Assembly (NCBI GenBank): GCA_023389035.1
Contig: JAEWFC010000023.1
Span: 62,001-126,000 of the forward strand
Direction of reading: 5' to 3'
Source of the DNA: Acidobacteriota bacterium
Lineage (GTDB): Bacteria; Acidobacteriota; Blastocatellia; Pyrinomonadales; Pyrinomonadaceae
Length of the DNA stretch: 64,000 nt
Part shown: positions 42,865 through 52,136 of the stretch, piece after piece
How positions within the stretch are numbered: the first letter of the stretch is position 1
Layout of the letters: every line of letters starts with the position of its first letter
Notes under the pieces: model-generated
What the model was told of the DNA's origin: nothing
The model's database searches: none
What the model saw: only the letters and a program-made list of their open reading frames with translations
Translations under genes and position numbers: made by a program

Positions 42865-44544
42865 ATGCAGGAAAGTGCCCGCCGCGAATCTCGCGGCTCC
42901 GCAAATCTTCAGATCGAGAGCCTTTCCTTTGCCGAAATTCCCGGTCAATCGCGGCTTTTTCTTGACCACCTCTCAAACGCTGAAAAGGTAAGGCACTTTT
43001 ATCCGACACCCGCACGTACCACCAGCGACCTGTCCGAGTTTGCTCCTCACGTCCTCGCAAGTTATCCGGACCACCGATCTGCGGTGTGTGACGTTCTTGC
43101 GGACCAGAACAAAAAATTCGGAGCCTCTGACAGGGCTCTATCAAACATAGAGACGCTTCGAGCAAACGGAGTGGTCGCCGTTCTCACAGGCCAACAAGCC
43201 GGGATCCTTGGCGGTCCGTTATACACGATCTACAAGGCGATATCCGCTATCAGACAGGCCGAGATCCTCACGGGGAACGGTACGCCTGCGGTTCCGATCT
43301 TCTGGGCCGCGACCGAGGATCATGACCTCGCAGAGATCACGACTGCCTTCGATATGAATGCAGATGGCGGACTTTCGGAGCTGAAGTTCACAGGTGAGTT
43401 GGCCGACGACGGCAAACCGGTGGGACGGATCAATATCCCGGGAAATGCCCGCGAACTGATCGCGAGGCACCTCGATTCCCTGCCGCGGACCGAATTTTCT
43501 TCCGATGCACTATCGCTGATCGACAATTGCTGGATACCCGGAGCGACGTACGGCGAAGCGTTCTGCCGCTTTATTTCGACACTTTTTTCGGAATACGGCC
43601 TTATAGTTGTCGATCCGCTCGATCATCGTTTAAAAGCGATATCTGCCGCGCTTATCCGAAAGGCCATTGAAAACCGTCACGAGATCGCTTCGGCACTCGA
43701 AGCACGCGGGAAAGAGCTTGAAGGTTCGGGCTATCATTCGCAGGTGTTGGTCGATAATGGGCACTTCCCCGCGTTTTACATCACCGACGAGGGCCGGCGT
43801 CGTGCGATCAAAAGTGATGGCGATGGTTCTTTCCGGATCTCCGGCGAACGCGTCAGCTTTACCGCCACAGAGTTGGCTACCATTGCGGAACACGAGCCGC
43901 ATCGTTTGAGTGCAGGCGTGCTGCTGCGGCCGGTCGTTCAAGATCATCTTTTCCCCACTGTCTGCTATTTCGGCGGCGGGGCAGAGGTAGCCTACTTTGC
44001 CCAGATCGGTGAGACTTACCGTGTGCTCGACAGGCCTGTTACACCGATAATCCACAGGCAGAGCTTCACAATTGTCGAGCCAAACCGCAGTCGACTGCTC
44101 GACAAATTCGATCTCGGCTTGCCGCAACTTTTTTCGGGATTCGATGCACTCTTGCCCCCGATAATTGATCGATTCGTTGATCCCGGCAATGCACGACTTT
44201 TTGCCGATACAGAAGAGAACATCGGTACTGAGCTTCACAAGCTCGACGAAGTACTAAGCCGGATCGATCCTACGCTCGCTGCAAACCTGGCGACACGTCG
44301 TCGAAAGATCTTGTATCACATCGATGCCCTGCAGAAGAAATTTTACCGGGTTCAGGGTGAGCGGAACGAGATCGTCAGCCGCCAACTTCGGGCCGCGGTG
44401 ACAGAACTTTATCCTCGCAATGGACTGCAGGAGCGCACGTTGACCGCGGTCACGTTCCTGAACCGGCACGGACGTTATTTTATCGACTGGCTGTATTCAG
44501 CCGTTGACCTGACGGACAGCGGTCACCGAATTATCAAGTTATAG
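42865..44544 (+). CDS. bshC: Bacillithiol biosynthesis cysteine-adding enzyme BshC
   Basis: A 559-residue cytosolic enzyme for the last step of bacillithiol synthesis, which adds cysteine to glucosaminyl-malate. The BshC signature VLTGQQAGILGGPLYTIYKA (quoted to 20 residues) is followed by PIFWAATEDHDLAEI, and RPVVQDHLFPTVCYFGGGAEVAYFAQ is a later family block (in parts). A C-terminal coiled-coil region (~440-520) is typical. The length fits the ~540-residue family. It is the first gene of an operon and stops one nucleotide before the mutL ATG. bshA and bshB are not in the window. Confidence 0.93.
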   Translation: MQESARRESRGSANLQIESLSFAEIPGQSRLFLDHLSNAEKVRHFYPTPARTTSDLSEFAPHVLASYPDHRSAVCDVLADQNKKFGASDRALSNIETLRANGVVAVLTGQQAGILGGPLYTIYKAISAIRQAEILTGNGTPAVPIFWAATEDHDLAEITTAFDMNADGGLSELKFTGELADDGKPVGRINIPGNARELIARHLDSLPRTEFSSDALSLIDNCWIPGATYGEAFCRFISTLFSEYGLIVVDPLDHRLKAISAALIRKAIENRHEIASALEARGKELEGSGYHSQVLVDNGHFPAFYITDEGRRRAIKSDGDGSFRISGERVSFTATELATIAEHEPHRLSAGVLLRPVVQDHLFPTVCYFGGGAEVAYFAQIGETYRVLDRPVTPIIHRQSFTIVEPNRSRLLDKFDLGLPQLFSGFDALLPPIIDRFVDPGNARLFADTEENIGTELHKLDEVLSRIDPTLAANLATRRRKILYHIDALQKKFYRVQGERNEIVSRQLRAAVTELYPRNGLQERTLTAVTFLNRHGRYFIDWLYSAVDLTDSGHRIIKL

Positions 44545-44545
44545 A

Positions 44546-46510
44546 ATGAACAAGATACGCATCCTGCCCGATACACTCGCGAACCAGATCGCCGCCGGCG
44601 AGGTGGTCGAGCGTCCCGCGTCAGTGATCAAGGAGCTGATCGAGAACGCGATAGATGCGGGTTCGGGCCGCATCAGCATCGAGATCGAACTTGGCGGGAG
44701 ACGCCTTATGCGTATCTCGGACGATGGCGAGGGAATGCTGCGTGATGACGCCATCCTTGCATTTGAAAGGCACGCCACGTCGAAGATCCGCGACCTGGAG
44801 GACCTCGGGCGCATCGGGACGCTAGGTTTCCGCGGCGAAGCTCTTGCGTCGATAGCGTCAGTCGCAAAGGTTGAGCTGATCACAAAGGTCGAGTCAGAGT
44901 CGGCAGCGACGCGTGTCGTGATCGAAGGCGGTAGGCTGATCGACGTAAAGGACGCCGCTCGCGCAACGGGCACGACCATTGCCGTTCGCGACCTTTTCTT
45001 CAATACACCTGCGCGGCGAAAGTTCATGCGGTCCGAGGCGACCGAAAACTATCATCTGACCGTGATAGTCCAGCATTATGCACTGGCACATCCCGAGATC
45101 GCGTTCACGCTGACTAATAACGGCCGTGAGGTGCTCAACGTATCACCCGCAAAAGACCTTCGTGAGCGGGCCTTTCAGATCTTCGGCGGCGGTGTGATCG
45201 AAAGCCTTCTTCCGGTCGCCGGCGGCCGGGAATACGTTGCCCAAGTCTCGGGATTTGTTTCTGCACCTCGTGAGCGACGAACCAACCGCGATGCTCAGTA
45301 CTTTTTCGTCAATCAACGATTTGTCCGCGACAAGACTATCGCCGGCGGGCTGCTCGAAGGATATCGATCGATCCTGCCTCACGGCGTCTATCCGGTGGCG
45401 TTTCTGTTTATCGACATACCACTCGAGGAAGTGGATGTGAACGTTCATCCCGCAAAGACCGAGGTTCGATTTCGCCGCAGTGAGGCTGTAAAGGACGCGA
45501 TAGCCGAGGCAGTTCGCGAGTCGCTGGCAAAAGCCGGGATCGTGCCGCGTGTGGAAACGCAATCGGAGGCGGTGAATGGGTTCGATACGATTCTGCCGCC
45601 CAGCGTCCCCGCCGAGACGAACGAGCAAAAACAACCGGCTTTCGAGCTTTCCCGTTCCGAAGGCCTTCAGGCTGCTATCGAGACCAATGTCCAACCGTCC
45701 GTACGATTAAACGAGGCACCGACACCGGTTAGTGAAACGCCGCTGTTCAGCACCGCGGAGACGTCTCACCTTGAGGATGTTTCCCGCGCTTTCGAACACG
45801 CTGCGATGATGCGGGCGGCTTCCTCCGAACGGCCGATCACCGATCAAGATCCGGGTCACCAAGCCGTCGAACTACCGCCTGTTAATTCGGCTGCTAAGCT
45901 TGTACGATCTGCCGAGATCGAAACTGTCCGGCGCTCCAAGCTTCAGCCGATCGCGCAGCTTCACGAGAGCTTTATCATCGCGGTCGATGACGAGGGATTA
46001 TTGCTGATAGATCAGCACGTAGCACATGAGCGGATACTATTCGACAAATTTCGTCGTAACGAGGTCGACCGTGCAATAGAATCGCAGAATCTGCTCCTGC
46101 CCGAGACGCTCGATCTTACGCCCGCACAGGCCGAGGCGTTTTCCTTGGTAGAGGACGAACTGACCTCTCTTGGTTTCAACACGATGAGACTCTCGGGGCG
46201 TACCATCGCGATCAAGTCGATCCCGACCGATGTCCCTGCATCTGAGGCTCGAAATCTGTTTGCCGAGATTCTCGACAACATCGATCCCGGAAAGCGCGGC
46301 GGAGCGAAATCGACGCTGCGTGACGATATCGCAGCAAGTCTTGCCTGCAAAGCCGCCGTGAAGATCAACATGCACCTGACACCGGAGAAAATGCAGTGGC
46401 TCATCGACCGCCTGCTGCTCACCTCGTCACCGACAACATGCCCGCACGGGCGTCCGGTGATCTTGCGGCTGACAATGAAAGACATCGAACGCGGATTTCA
46501 TAGAACATGA
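44546..46510 (+). CDS. mutL: DNA mismatch repair protein MutL
   Basis: A 654-residue protein. N-terminal GHKL ATPase: IAAGEVVERPASVIKELIENAIDAG (quoted as VVERPASVIKELIENAIDAG), DDGEGM, TLGFRGEAL. The linker (~350-460) is low complexity. The C-terminal domain has DQHVAHERILFD, SLACKAAVKI and CPHGRP, the set of motifs found in endonuclease-active MutL, except that the last acid of the DQHA(x)2E(x)4E motif is Asp instead of Glu. It pairs with MutS, encoded elsewhere. The start is one nt after the bshC stop, and its own stop overlaps the next start (ATGA). Confidence 0.96.
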   Translation: MNKIRILPDTLANQIAAGEVVERPASVIKELIENAIDAGSGRISIEIELGGRRLMRISDDGEGMLRDDAILAFERHATSKIRDLEDLGRIGTLGFRGEALASIASVAKVELITKVESESAATRVVIEGGRLIDVKDAARATGTTIAVRDLFFNTPARRKFMRSEATENYHLTVIVQHYALAHPEIAFTLTNNGREVLNVSPAKDLRERAFQIFGGGVIESLLPVAGGREYVAQVSGFVSAPRERRTNRDAQYFFVNQRFVRDKTIAGGLLEGYRSILPHGVYPVAFLFIDIPLEEVDVNVHPAKTEVRFRRSEAVKDAIAEAVRESLAKAGIVPRVETQSEAVNGFDTILPPSVPAETNEQKQPAFELSRSEGLQAAIETNVQPSVRLNEAPTPVSETPLFSTAETSHLEDVSRAFEHAAMMRAASSERPITDQDPGHQAVELPPVNSAAKLVRSAEIETVRRSKLQPIAQLHESFIIAVDDEGLLLIDQHVAHERILFDKFRRNEVDRAIESQNLLLPETLDLTPAQAEAFSLVEDELTSLGFNTMRLSGRTIAIKSIPTDVPASEARNLFAEILDNIDPGKRGGAKSTLRDDIAASLACKAAVKINMHLTPEKMQWLIDRLLLTSSPTTCPHGRPVILRLTMKDIERGFHRT

Positions 46511-46638
46511 CTGAACCGAAAGAACCCATACAGGAGCGTCCGAGCTCATTTTGGAATCGCGTTTACGCGGCTGTAGTTGCGGTCACGTTCGTCGTGGTCA
46601 CTGCCCTTTGGGCATTTTCACGTTACTTCGGAAACTAA
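46507..46638 (+). CDS. 43-residue single-span membrane protein preceding the SSS transporter
   Basis: A small gene reading MTEPKEPIQERPSSFWNRVY, then a hydrophobic helix (AAVVAVTFVVVTALWAFS) and ending RYFGN. Its ATG overlaps the mutL stop (ATGA), and its TAA is directly followed by the transporter ATG (TAAATG), so it is translationally coupled on both sides. Small partner subunits upstream of SSS transporters are known in other systems (for example the short membrane proteins encoded with acetate and pantothenate symporters), so an accessory subunit role is plausible but not shown. Confidence 0.8.
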   Translation: MTEPKEPIQERPSSFWNRVYAAVVAVTFVVVTALWAFSRYFGN

Positions 46639-48300
46639 ATGAGAGCACTCGATTGGGCCATCGTCGCGGCGTATCTTGCGTATGTCATCATCGACGGCAT
46701 CCGCATGACAAAGCACAGCGGAACCAAGGAAGGATTTTTCCTGGCGAACCGCGGACTGCCTTGGTGGGCGGTCGGTCTGTCGGTAATGGCCACACAGATG
46801 TCCGCGATCACGCTGGTTGGCACGCCGGGCCAGGCCTACTCGGACGGGATGCGGTTCATTCAGTTCTACTACGGGCTCCCGTTCGCGATGATCATTCTGT
46901 GTGTGACGGTGGTGCCGTTCTTTCACAGGGCGAACGTCTTTACAGCTTACGAGTACCTGGAAAAGCGCTTTGACGTTCGGGTCCGTACCCTCACAAGCTT
47001 TTTCTTCCTGATATCACGCGGTCTGGGAGTCGGAACGATAATCTCTGCTCCCTCGATCGTTCTTTCGATCGTGTTCGGTTGGAATCTAATTGCAACGATC
47101 TTTGCCATCGGGCTCACGACTACCGTTTACACGATGCTTGGCGGCGTCCAGGCGGTGACGTGGACCGACGTCAAGCAGATGGTCATAATCTTTTTTGGCC
47201 TGGGTGTCGCGATATGGGTCATCATCTCAGGATTCCCGGCCGGTGTCTCTGTAGCCGATGGACTGCATCTCGCCGGCAGCCTGGGCAAGCTCGAAATGGT
47301 CGATACAAGATTCGACCTGACGGAAAAATATACGATCTGGTCCGGATTGATCGGCGGACTTTTCCTGATGCTGGGGTACTTTGGATGCGACCAGAGCCAA
47401 GTGCAGCGATTTTTAACCGCACGTTCTGTGGACGAGGGCCGAACCTCGCTCTTGATGAGCGCCTTCCTCAAGATCCCGATGCAGTTCGTTATCTTGCTGA
47501 TGGGCGTACTGGTCTTTGTTTTCTATCAGTTCAATGCACCGCCGGCTGTATTCAACGCTTATGAACTCGAAAAGGCACGGCCGACGGCGGAGTTCCAGCG
47601 GATCGAGCAGAACTATCAGGCTGCACACACCGCACGGCGTGACGCTGCGGTCGAGTACGCGGCCAACGGCGGCGATCTGGCGAACTATGTCGCTGCGGAT
47701 AAAGCCTTCAATGCCGCTCGCAAAGGTGCTGTTGACCATATCAAGGCTACCAGCGTTCCAAGCTTTAACGACGTTAACTATGTGTTCCCGACATTCATAC
47801 TGCAGCACATGCCGATGGGCGTTATTGGCCTGCTGATCGCGGCGATCTTTGCGGCGGCGATGTCGTCGATCGCGGCAGAGTTAAACTCACTGGCCACCGC
47901 GACGACGATCGATTTTTATCGCAGGCTTTGGAACCCGGATGCGACAGATGCTCATTTCGTAGCCGTCGGACGCTTTTCGACGCTTTTATGGGGCCTTTTC
48001 GCCTGTGTTGTCGCCATATTTGCAACGAATCTAGGCTCGCTTATCGAGGTGGTGAATAAGTTCGGTTCGTTCTTTTACGGTTCGCTGCTCGGCGTGTTTG
48101 TTCTTGCATTCGTGGTAAGGCGTGCGAATTCCCGAGGAGCTTTCTTTGGGCTCTTGTTCGGTATCGCTTCCGTGTGGATCGCGAGTTGGTATACGAACAT
48201 CGAGTTTCTTTGGTTTAACGTGATCGGCTGTCTCGTAACCGTAGTAGCGGGCTATTTGATAAGCCTTACCGCCCGGCGACCGGCGATGCCGGAACTATGA
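46639..48300 (+). CDS. Sodium:solute symporter (SSS family)
   Basis: A 553-residue, about 13-helix inner-membrane transporter. NRGLPWWAVGLSVMATQMSAITLVGTPGQAY (quoted in parts) and LGYFGCDQSQVQRFLTARS are family blocks; GLLIAAIFAAAMSSIAAELNSLATAT is the conserved helix with the Na+-site region. Between helices lies a polar insert of ~85 residues (about 300-385, containing FQRIEQNYQAAHTARRDAAVEYA in parts), as in SSS proteins of Bacteroidetes and related groups. The substrate is unknown. Its stop overlaps the PIG-L start by 4 nt, suggesting that the two act on one substrate. Confidence 0.93.
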   Translation: MRALDWAIVAAYLAYVIIDGIRMTKHSGTKEGFFLANRGLPWWAVGLSVMATQMSAITLVGTPGQAYSDGMRFIQFYYGLPFAMIILCVTVVPFFHRANVFTAYEYLEKRFDVRVRTLTSFFFLISRGLGVGTIISAPSIVLSIVFGWNLIATIFAIGLTTTVYTMLGGVQAVTWTDVKQMVIIFFGLGVAIWVIISGFPAGVSVADGLHLAGSLGKLEMVDTRFDLTEKYTIWSGLIGGLFLMLGYFGCDQSQVQRFLTARSVDEGRTSLLMSAFLKIPMQFVILLMGVLVFVFYQFNAPPAVFNAYELEKARPTAEFQRIEQNYQAAHTARRDAAVEYAANGGDLANYVAADKAFNAARKGAVDHIKATSVPSFNDVNYVFPTFILQHMPMGVIGLLIAAIFAAAMSSIAAELNSLATATTIDFYRRLWNPDATDAHFVAVGRFSTLLWGLFACVVAIFATNLGSLIEVVNKFGSFFYGSLLGVFVLAFVVRRANSRGAFFGLLFGIASVWIASWYTNIEFLWFNVIGCLVTVVAGYLISLTARRPAMPEL

Positions 48301-50912
48301 TCGATCGTATGGGTTTAACTGTGAAAAGTATTGTCGGACGGTGCGTTCTCGTTGCCGTTTCCGTGTTGGTCGCATCGACCGGAGCCGCACAGGTGCGGCC
48401 CGTTTACGATATCGGAGCTACCGGGCTCGTTCAGGCACTTAAACGACTGAACACCTCTGCCTCGGCAATGATGATCGGGGCTCACCCCGACGACGAAGAC
48501 ACTGCGTTGCTGACATATTTGGCACGCGGCGAGAATGCACGCACGGCTTATCTGTCGTTGACACGCGGTGACGGCGGACAGAACATCATCGGCCCTGAGC
48601 TCGGGGAAGCCCTCGGCGTGATCCGCACCGAAGAGCTGCTGCAGGCTCGTCGACTGGACGGAGCCGAGCAGTATTTCACCCGAGCTTACGACTACGGTTT
48701 TTCTAAAACGTTAGCCGAAGCGAGATCGAAATGGCCTGAAGCTGTAGTTCTATGTGACGCCGTCAGAGCCATCAGGAATTTCCGCCCTCTGATTGTGGTG
48801 TCACAGTTTTCCGGCACGCCCGCCGATGGTCATGGCCAGCATCAATATTCCGGCTACATCGCACCGCTTGCGGTCAAAGCGGCCGGCGACCCGGCACAGT
48901 GCAAAGATAGCGGCACCGCGTGGGTGGTGAAGCGGTTCTTCGTTCGTCATGGATTTCGGGCGACGGGACAGCCGCAGCTGAGCGTCAATACGGGCAGGTT
49001 CGACCCGGTGTTGGGCCGTTCGTATTTTGAGATAGCGATGGAGGCACGCAGCCAGCATAAATCGCAGGAACAGGGCGTTCTCGAGTTGAAGGGCGAGATG
49101 TTTTCGGGCCTGAATATGCCAGCCGGCGAACCTGTCGTTTCGGAGCTTTTCAGCGGGATCGATCTGAGGACGTCGGCGATCGGGGCTCACTCGGGAGATC
49201 TTGGCGCAGCGTACGGTGAAGCGATGCGTCGCGTCGAGACGGCTGCCGCTATGGCTCTGAGTGAGATCAAGGTCACCGAACCGGAAAAGATCCTTCAGCG
49301 ATTGGTGAGTGGTTTAGCTGCAGCAGAGGAAGCTGCTCAAGCGGCTGCAAATGAGAGTTCACGGGCACTGGCCGAGTTCAAGGTGCTCGAATTTCAGGAC
49401 GCAATCATGCGTACAGCAGGCTTGCAGATCGATGCGATTGCTTCGAGAGAGACGGTTGTTCCCGAGAGTTCAGTGGATGTTTCCATCAGAGTTTTTTTGC
49501 CTGAAGGTTCACCGGCAAATGTGCAAAATGCGGAATTAAAGTTCCCTTCAAATTGGAAGATCGAGTCTAAAGCTGCACCGGCGGAGGCTCCTCAACGTGG
49601 CTTCTTCCGTCGCGAACGTGCCACGATGGAGCGTGAGTTCACCGTTACAGTACCGTTCACTGCGATCGAGACCGAACCGTATTGGCTGCGTGAGCCGCGG
49701 TCCGGCGACCTTTTCATCTGGCCATCCTCGGAGGAACAAACGAAGCCCTTCCAGTCACCGATCGCTTCGGCTGACGTTACAGTCGAAGTCGGAGGACGGC
49801 CGATCGTGTTCAGTGTGCCCGTAGAATATCGATTCGCGGATGACGTTCGCGGCGAGGTCCGCCGATCATTGAACGTCGTCCCGGCCCTCACTCTTGAACT
49901 TGATCGCGAATTGCTGATCGTGCCTGCAGGCGGTTCCGACGTAAAGCAGACTGTCAATGTCAGCGTCACGAACAATTCCGAGAAAACGGTGGATGCTGTC
50001 GTCTTGGTCGAAACCGAAGCGTCAGGTCCGATAGGAATACGTGAGAGCCGCCCGGTCAAACTCACGAAACGTAGTGAGAAGGTGACCACTGCCTTTGAGA
50101 TCGTGATTCCGAAAGACGCGCCGCCCGGCTCTTATCGCTTGGTGGCATCTGCTGCGACCAACGATGGTTTAGAGATCACTTACCGTGGCAGCCAGCGGAC
50201 GATCGAGTATCCGCACATCCAGACTCACCGCATATATGCAAATGCAGGTGCGGACGTCCGGGTGCTTGACGTCAAAACGGCGGACGTTCGTGTCGGCTAC
50301 ATCACAGGTAGCGGAGACCGCACCGCAGAGGCCATCAGCTCTCTCGGAAAGGACGTTCGAGTGATAACTTCCGCGGAGTTGGCGTCGGGAGACCTTTCGC
50401 AATACGACACGATCGTGGTCGGCGTGCGGGCATATCAGGTGAGGCCGGACCTCGCGGCAAATAATCGCCGCCTGATCGAATTTATGGAAGCCGGCGGCAC
50501 GCTCGTCGTCCAGTATCAGCTTTCGGCTTACACGCAGCAGAATCTCGCACCGTTCCCTGCACAGCAAGGCCCGCGAACCTCAGATGAATTGGCTGAGGTT
50601 AAGTTATTGCGGCCTGATCATCCTGTGCTTAGATTCCCCAACAAGATCGGCCCGGCCGATTTTGAGGGCTGGGTCCAGGAGCGGAATCTTTACAATTTCG
50701 GAACTATGGATAGCCGTTACACGGGGCTGCTTGAAACTCACGATGCGGGCGAGGCAGAGAATACCGGCGGCCTTGTTGTCGCAACGGTCGGCAAAGGCCG
50801 GTATATCTATTGCAGCTACTCGCTATTTCGACAGTTGCCCGCAGGTGTTCCCGGTGCTTATCGGCTGCTTGCGAATATGATCAGCTTGCCGAAAGCGGAC
50901 GTCGCACGCTGA
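48297..50912 (+). CDS. Exported PIG-L (LmbE-like) deacetylase/amidase with accessory domains
   Basis: An 871-residue protein with a signal peptide (VLVAVSVLVASTGAAQ). The PIG-L domain (~50-290) has the zinc motif AHPDDED, then SLTRGDGGQNIIG and a later GHGQHQYSG. A NEW3-like beta domain follows (~560-680; LELDRELLIVPAGGSDVKQT) and the last ~170 residues look like a class I glutamine amidotransferase-like fold (YDTIVVGVRAYQVRPDLAA, GGTLVVQYQ). PIG-L enzymes remove N-acyl groups from sugars, and BshB and bacillithiol-conjugate amidases belong to the same family; whether this exported form does is unknown. ATGA-coupled to the SSS transporter. Confidence 0.88.
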   Translation: MIDRMGLTVKSIVGRCVLVAVSVLVASTGAAQVRPVYDIGATGLVQALKRLNTSASAMMIGAHPDDEDTALLTYLARGENARTAYLSLTRGDGGQNIIGPELGEALGVIRTEELLQARRLDGAEQYFTRAYDYGFSKTLAEARSKWPEAVVLCDAVRAIRNFRPLIVVSQFSGTPADGHGQHQYSGYIAPLAVKAAGDPAQCKDSGTAWVVKRFFVRHGFRATGQPQLSVNTGRFDPVLGRSYFEIAMEARSQHKSQEQGVLELKGEMFSGLNMPAGEPVVSELFSGIDLRTSAIGAHSGDLGAAYGEAMRRVETAAAMALSEIKVTEPEKILQRLVSGLAAAEEAAQAAANESSRALAEFKVLEFQDAIMRTAGLQIDAIASRETVVPESSVDVSIRVFLPEGSPANVQNAELKFPSNWKIESKAAPAEAPQRGFFRRERATMEREFTVTVPFTAIETEPYWLREPRSGDLFIWPSSEEQTKPFQSPIASADVTVEVGGRPIVFSVPVEYRFADDVRGEVRRSLNVVPALTLELDRELLIVPAGGSDVKQTVNVSVTNNSEKTVDAVVLVETEASGPIGIRESRPVKLTKRSEKVTTAFEIVIPKDAPPGSYRLVASAATNDGLEITYRGSQRTIEYPHIQTHRIYANAGADVRVLDVKTADVRVGYITGSGDRTAEAISSLGKDVRVITSAELASGDLSQYDTIVVGVRAYQVRPDLAANNRRLIEFMEAGGTLVVQYQLSAYTQQNLAPFPAQQGPRTSDELAEVKLLRPDHPVLRFPNKIGPADFEGWVQERNLYNFGTMDSRYTGLLETHDAGEAENTGGLVVATVGKGRYIYCSYSLFRQLPAGVPGAYRLLANMISLPKADVAR

Positions 50913-50926
50913 GACCGGTCTGCCGG

Positions 50927-52060
50927 TTAAGGCCCGTACACCCTTGAGACGAACGTCCCGCCCAGAAATTCGATGGGATCGAGCTGACTCTGAAGCACAA
51001 CGCCCGAGAATTTGTCGGTCAAAAGCATCATCGCCGATTCGCAAAGCGGTGCTGCCGTCGTCGTCTGTATTGCCCGAAGCTGCTTGCCGTTGATCGCAAG
51101 CGGTTCAACAAAATATGCCTTCTCGATCATCCTGCGGCGACCGGTGTGATCAAATCCGTCAACCGATGCGTGCACGAGAACCAGATCGTCCTCAACGGAT
51201 GGCACTTGTTCGAGCATCATCTTTTCTAACGTGACAGGCAATTGGTCGTCCTGCGGAAGCTCGCTGGTGATCTGCTGCACCCAGCCATAGTGCCCGGGAT
51301 AGCGAAGTGTCTTGTAATCCAATTCCCGGGTTTTTCCTTCGAAGAAATCCGGAAGGTCCGCGGCTCCGCCTGATGTCAGGTCAGCCTCGTAAGTTCGGGC
51401 ACCGATCACGATCGTTTCCCGTGCCGACAGTGCTGGCCGTTCTGTGATCTTGTGGTCGCGGATCACACGCGAATCCTTGACGTATTCGGTCGCGACCCCG
51501 ATCGGGGACCACGTGAAGCCATAGAAATGCGGGGCATGAGCGTGAGCGGTTAGAGCACCGACCTTCATCCCGATCCGCTCGACCGAATCATTCTTGTATT
51601 GCTCGACAAATCGGCGGTACAACGACATCGCGAGTACATTGATGAAACCCGGAGCAAGCCCCGTCTGCAGCACGAAACCCGTGTCCGCGTCCTTCGCCAA
51701 TTCCATTATCGCATCGGTCTCAGCAACGTACTCAGTAAGGTTCGCGTAATGCATACCGTGATCGCGTGCAAACTTTGCCATTCGCGGAGCCTGTCCGCCC
51801 GGCGAGCAATCGAGCAGAACATCTGCACGGTTGAATGCCGCGATCAGATCTCCCGTTTCCCCGTCGCGAGGCATAACCACGGTCTCGACCGGTGTTGTTT
51901 TCTGCGAACCATCGGTCACGAAAGCCTTTGCTTTCCCCAAAGATTCTTCGTTAATGTCACCCAGAATAATGGTCGTATCAAAGTCGCACCACTCGCGCAA
52001 AAGTAGTGCTGCCGCCTCGCCAATCCCGCCGGAACCGGCGACAAATATTGTCTTTGTCAT
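50927..52060 (-). CDS. Saccharopine dehydrogenase family oxidoreductase
   Basis: A 377-residue NAD(P)-dependent enzyme. The Rossmann motif is IFVAGSGGIGEAAALLL at the N-terminus, with DINEESLGKAKAF after it and a C-terminal catalytic half (VDGFDHTGRRRMIEKAYF). Related enzymes include saccharopine dehydrogenase, carboxynorspermidine synthase and lysine-6-type dehydrogenases; which one cannot be said. The start at MTKTIFV is preferred; the frame extends 12 codons upstream. It converges on the PIG-L gene with only 14 nt between stops. Confidence 0.85.
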   Translation of the reverse strand: MTKTIFVAGSGGIGEAAALLLREWCDFDTTIILGDINEESLGKAKAFVTDGSQKTTPVETVVMPRDGETGDLIAAFNRADVLLDCSPGGQAPRMAKFARDHGMHYANLTEYVAETDAIMELAKDADTGFVLQTGLAPGFINVLAMSLYRRFVEQYKNDSVERIGMKVGALTAHAHAPHFYGFTWSPIGVATEYVKDSRVIRDHKITERPALSARETIVIGARTYEADLTSGGAADLPDFFEGKTRELDYKTLRYPGHYGWVQQITSELPQDDQLPVTLEKMMLEQVPSVEDDLVLVHASVDGFDHTGRRRMIEKAYFVEPLAINGKQLRAIQTTTAAPLCESAMMLLTDKFSGVVLQSQLDPIEFLGGTFVSRVYGP

Positions 52061-52136
52061 AACGTAGATTAATGCTTTCCGGAACGTGAAAAGCATATTT
52101 TACAATTCTGTGGCTAAGTTGGCTAACCGGTGCCAC

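Noticed and set aside
44539..45027. 162-codon minus-strand frame inside mutL
   Set aside because: Antisense shadow of the MutL ATPase domain.
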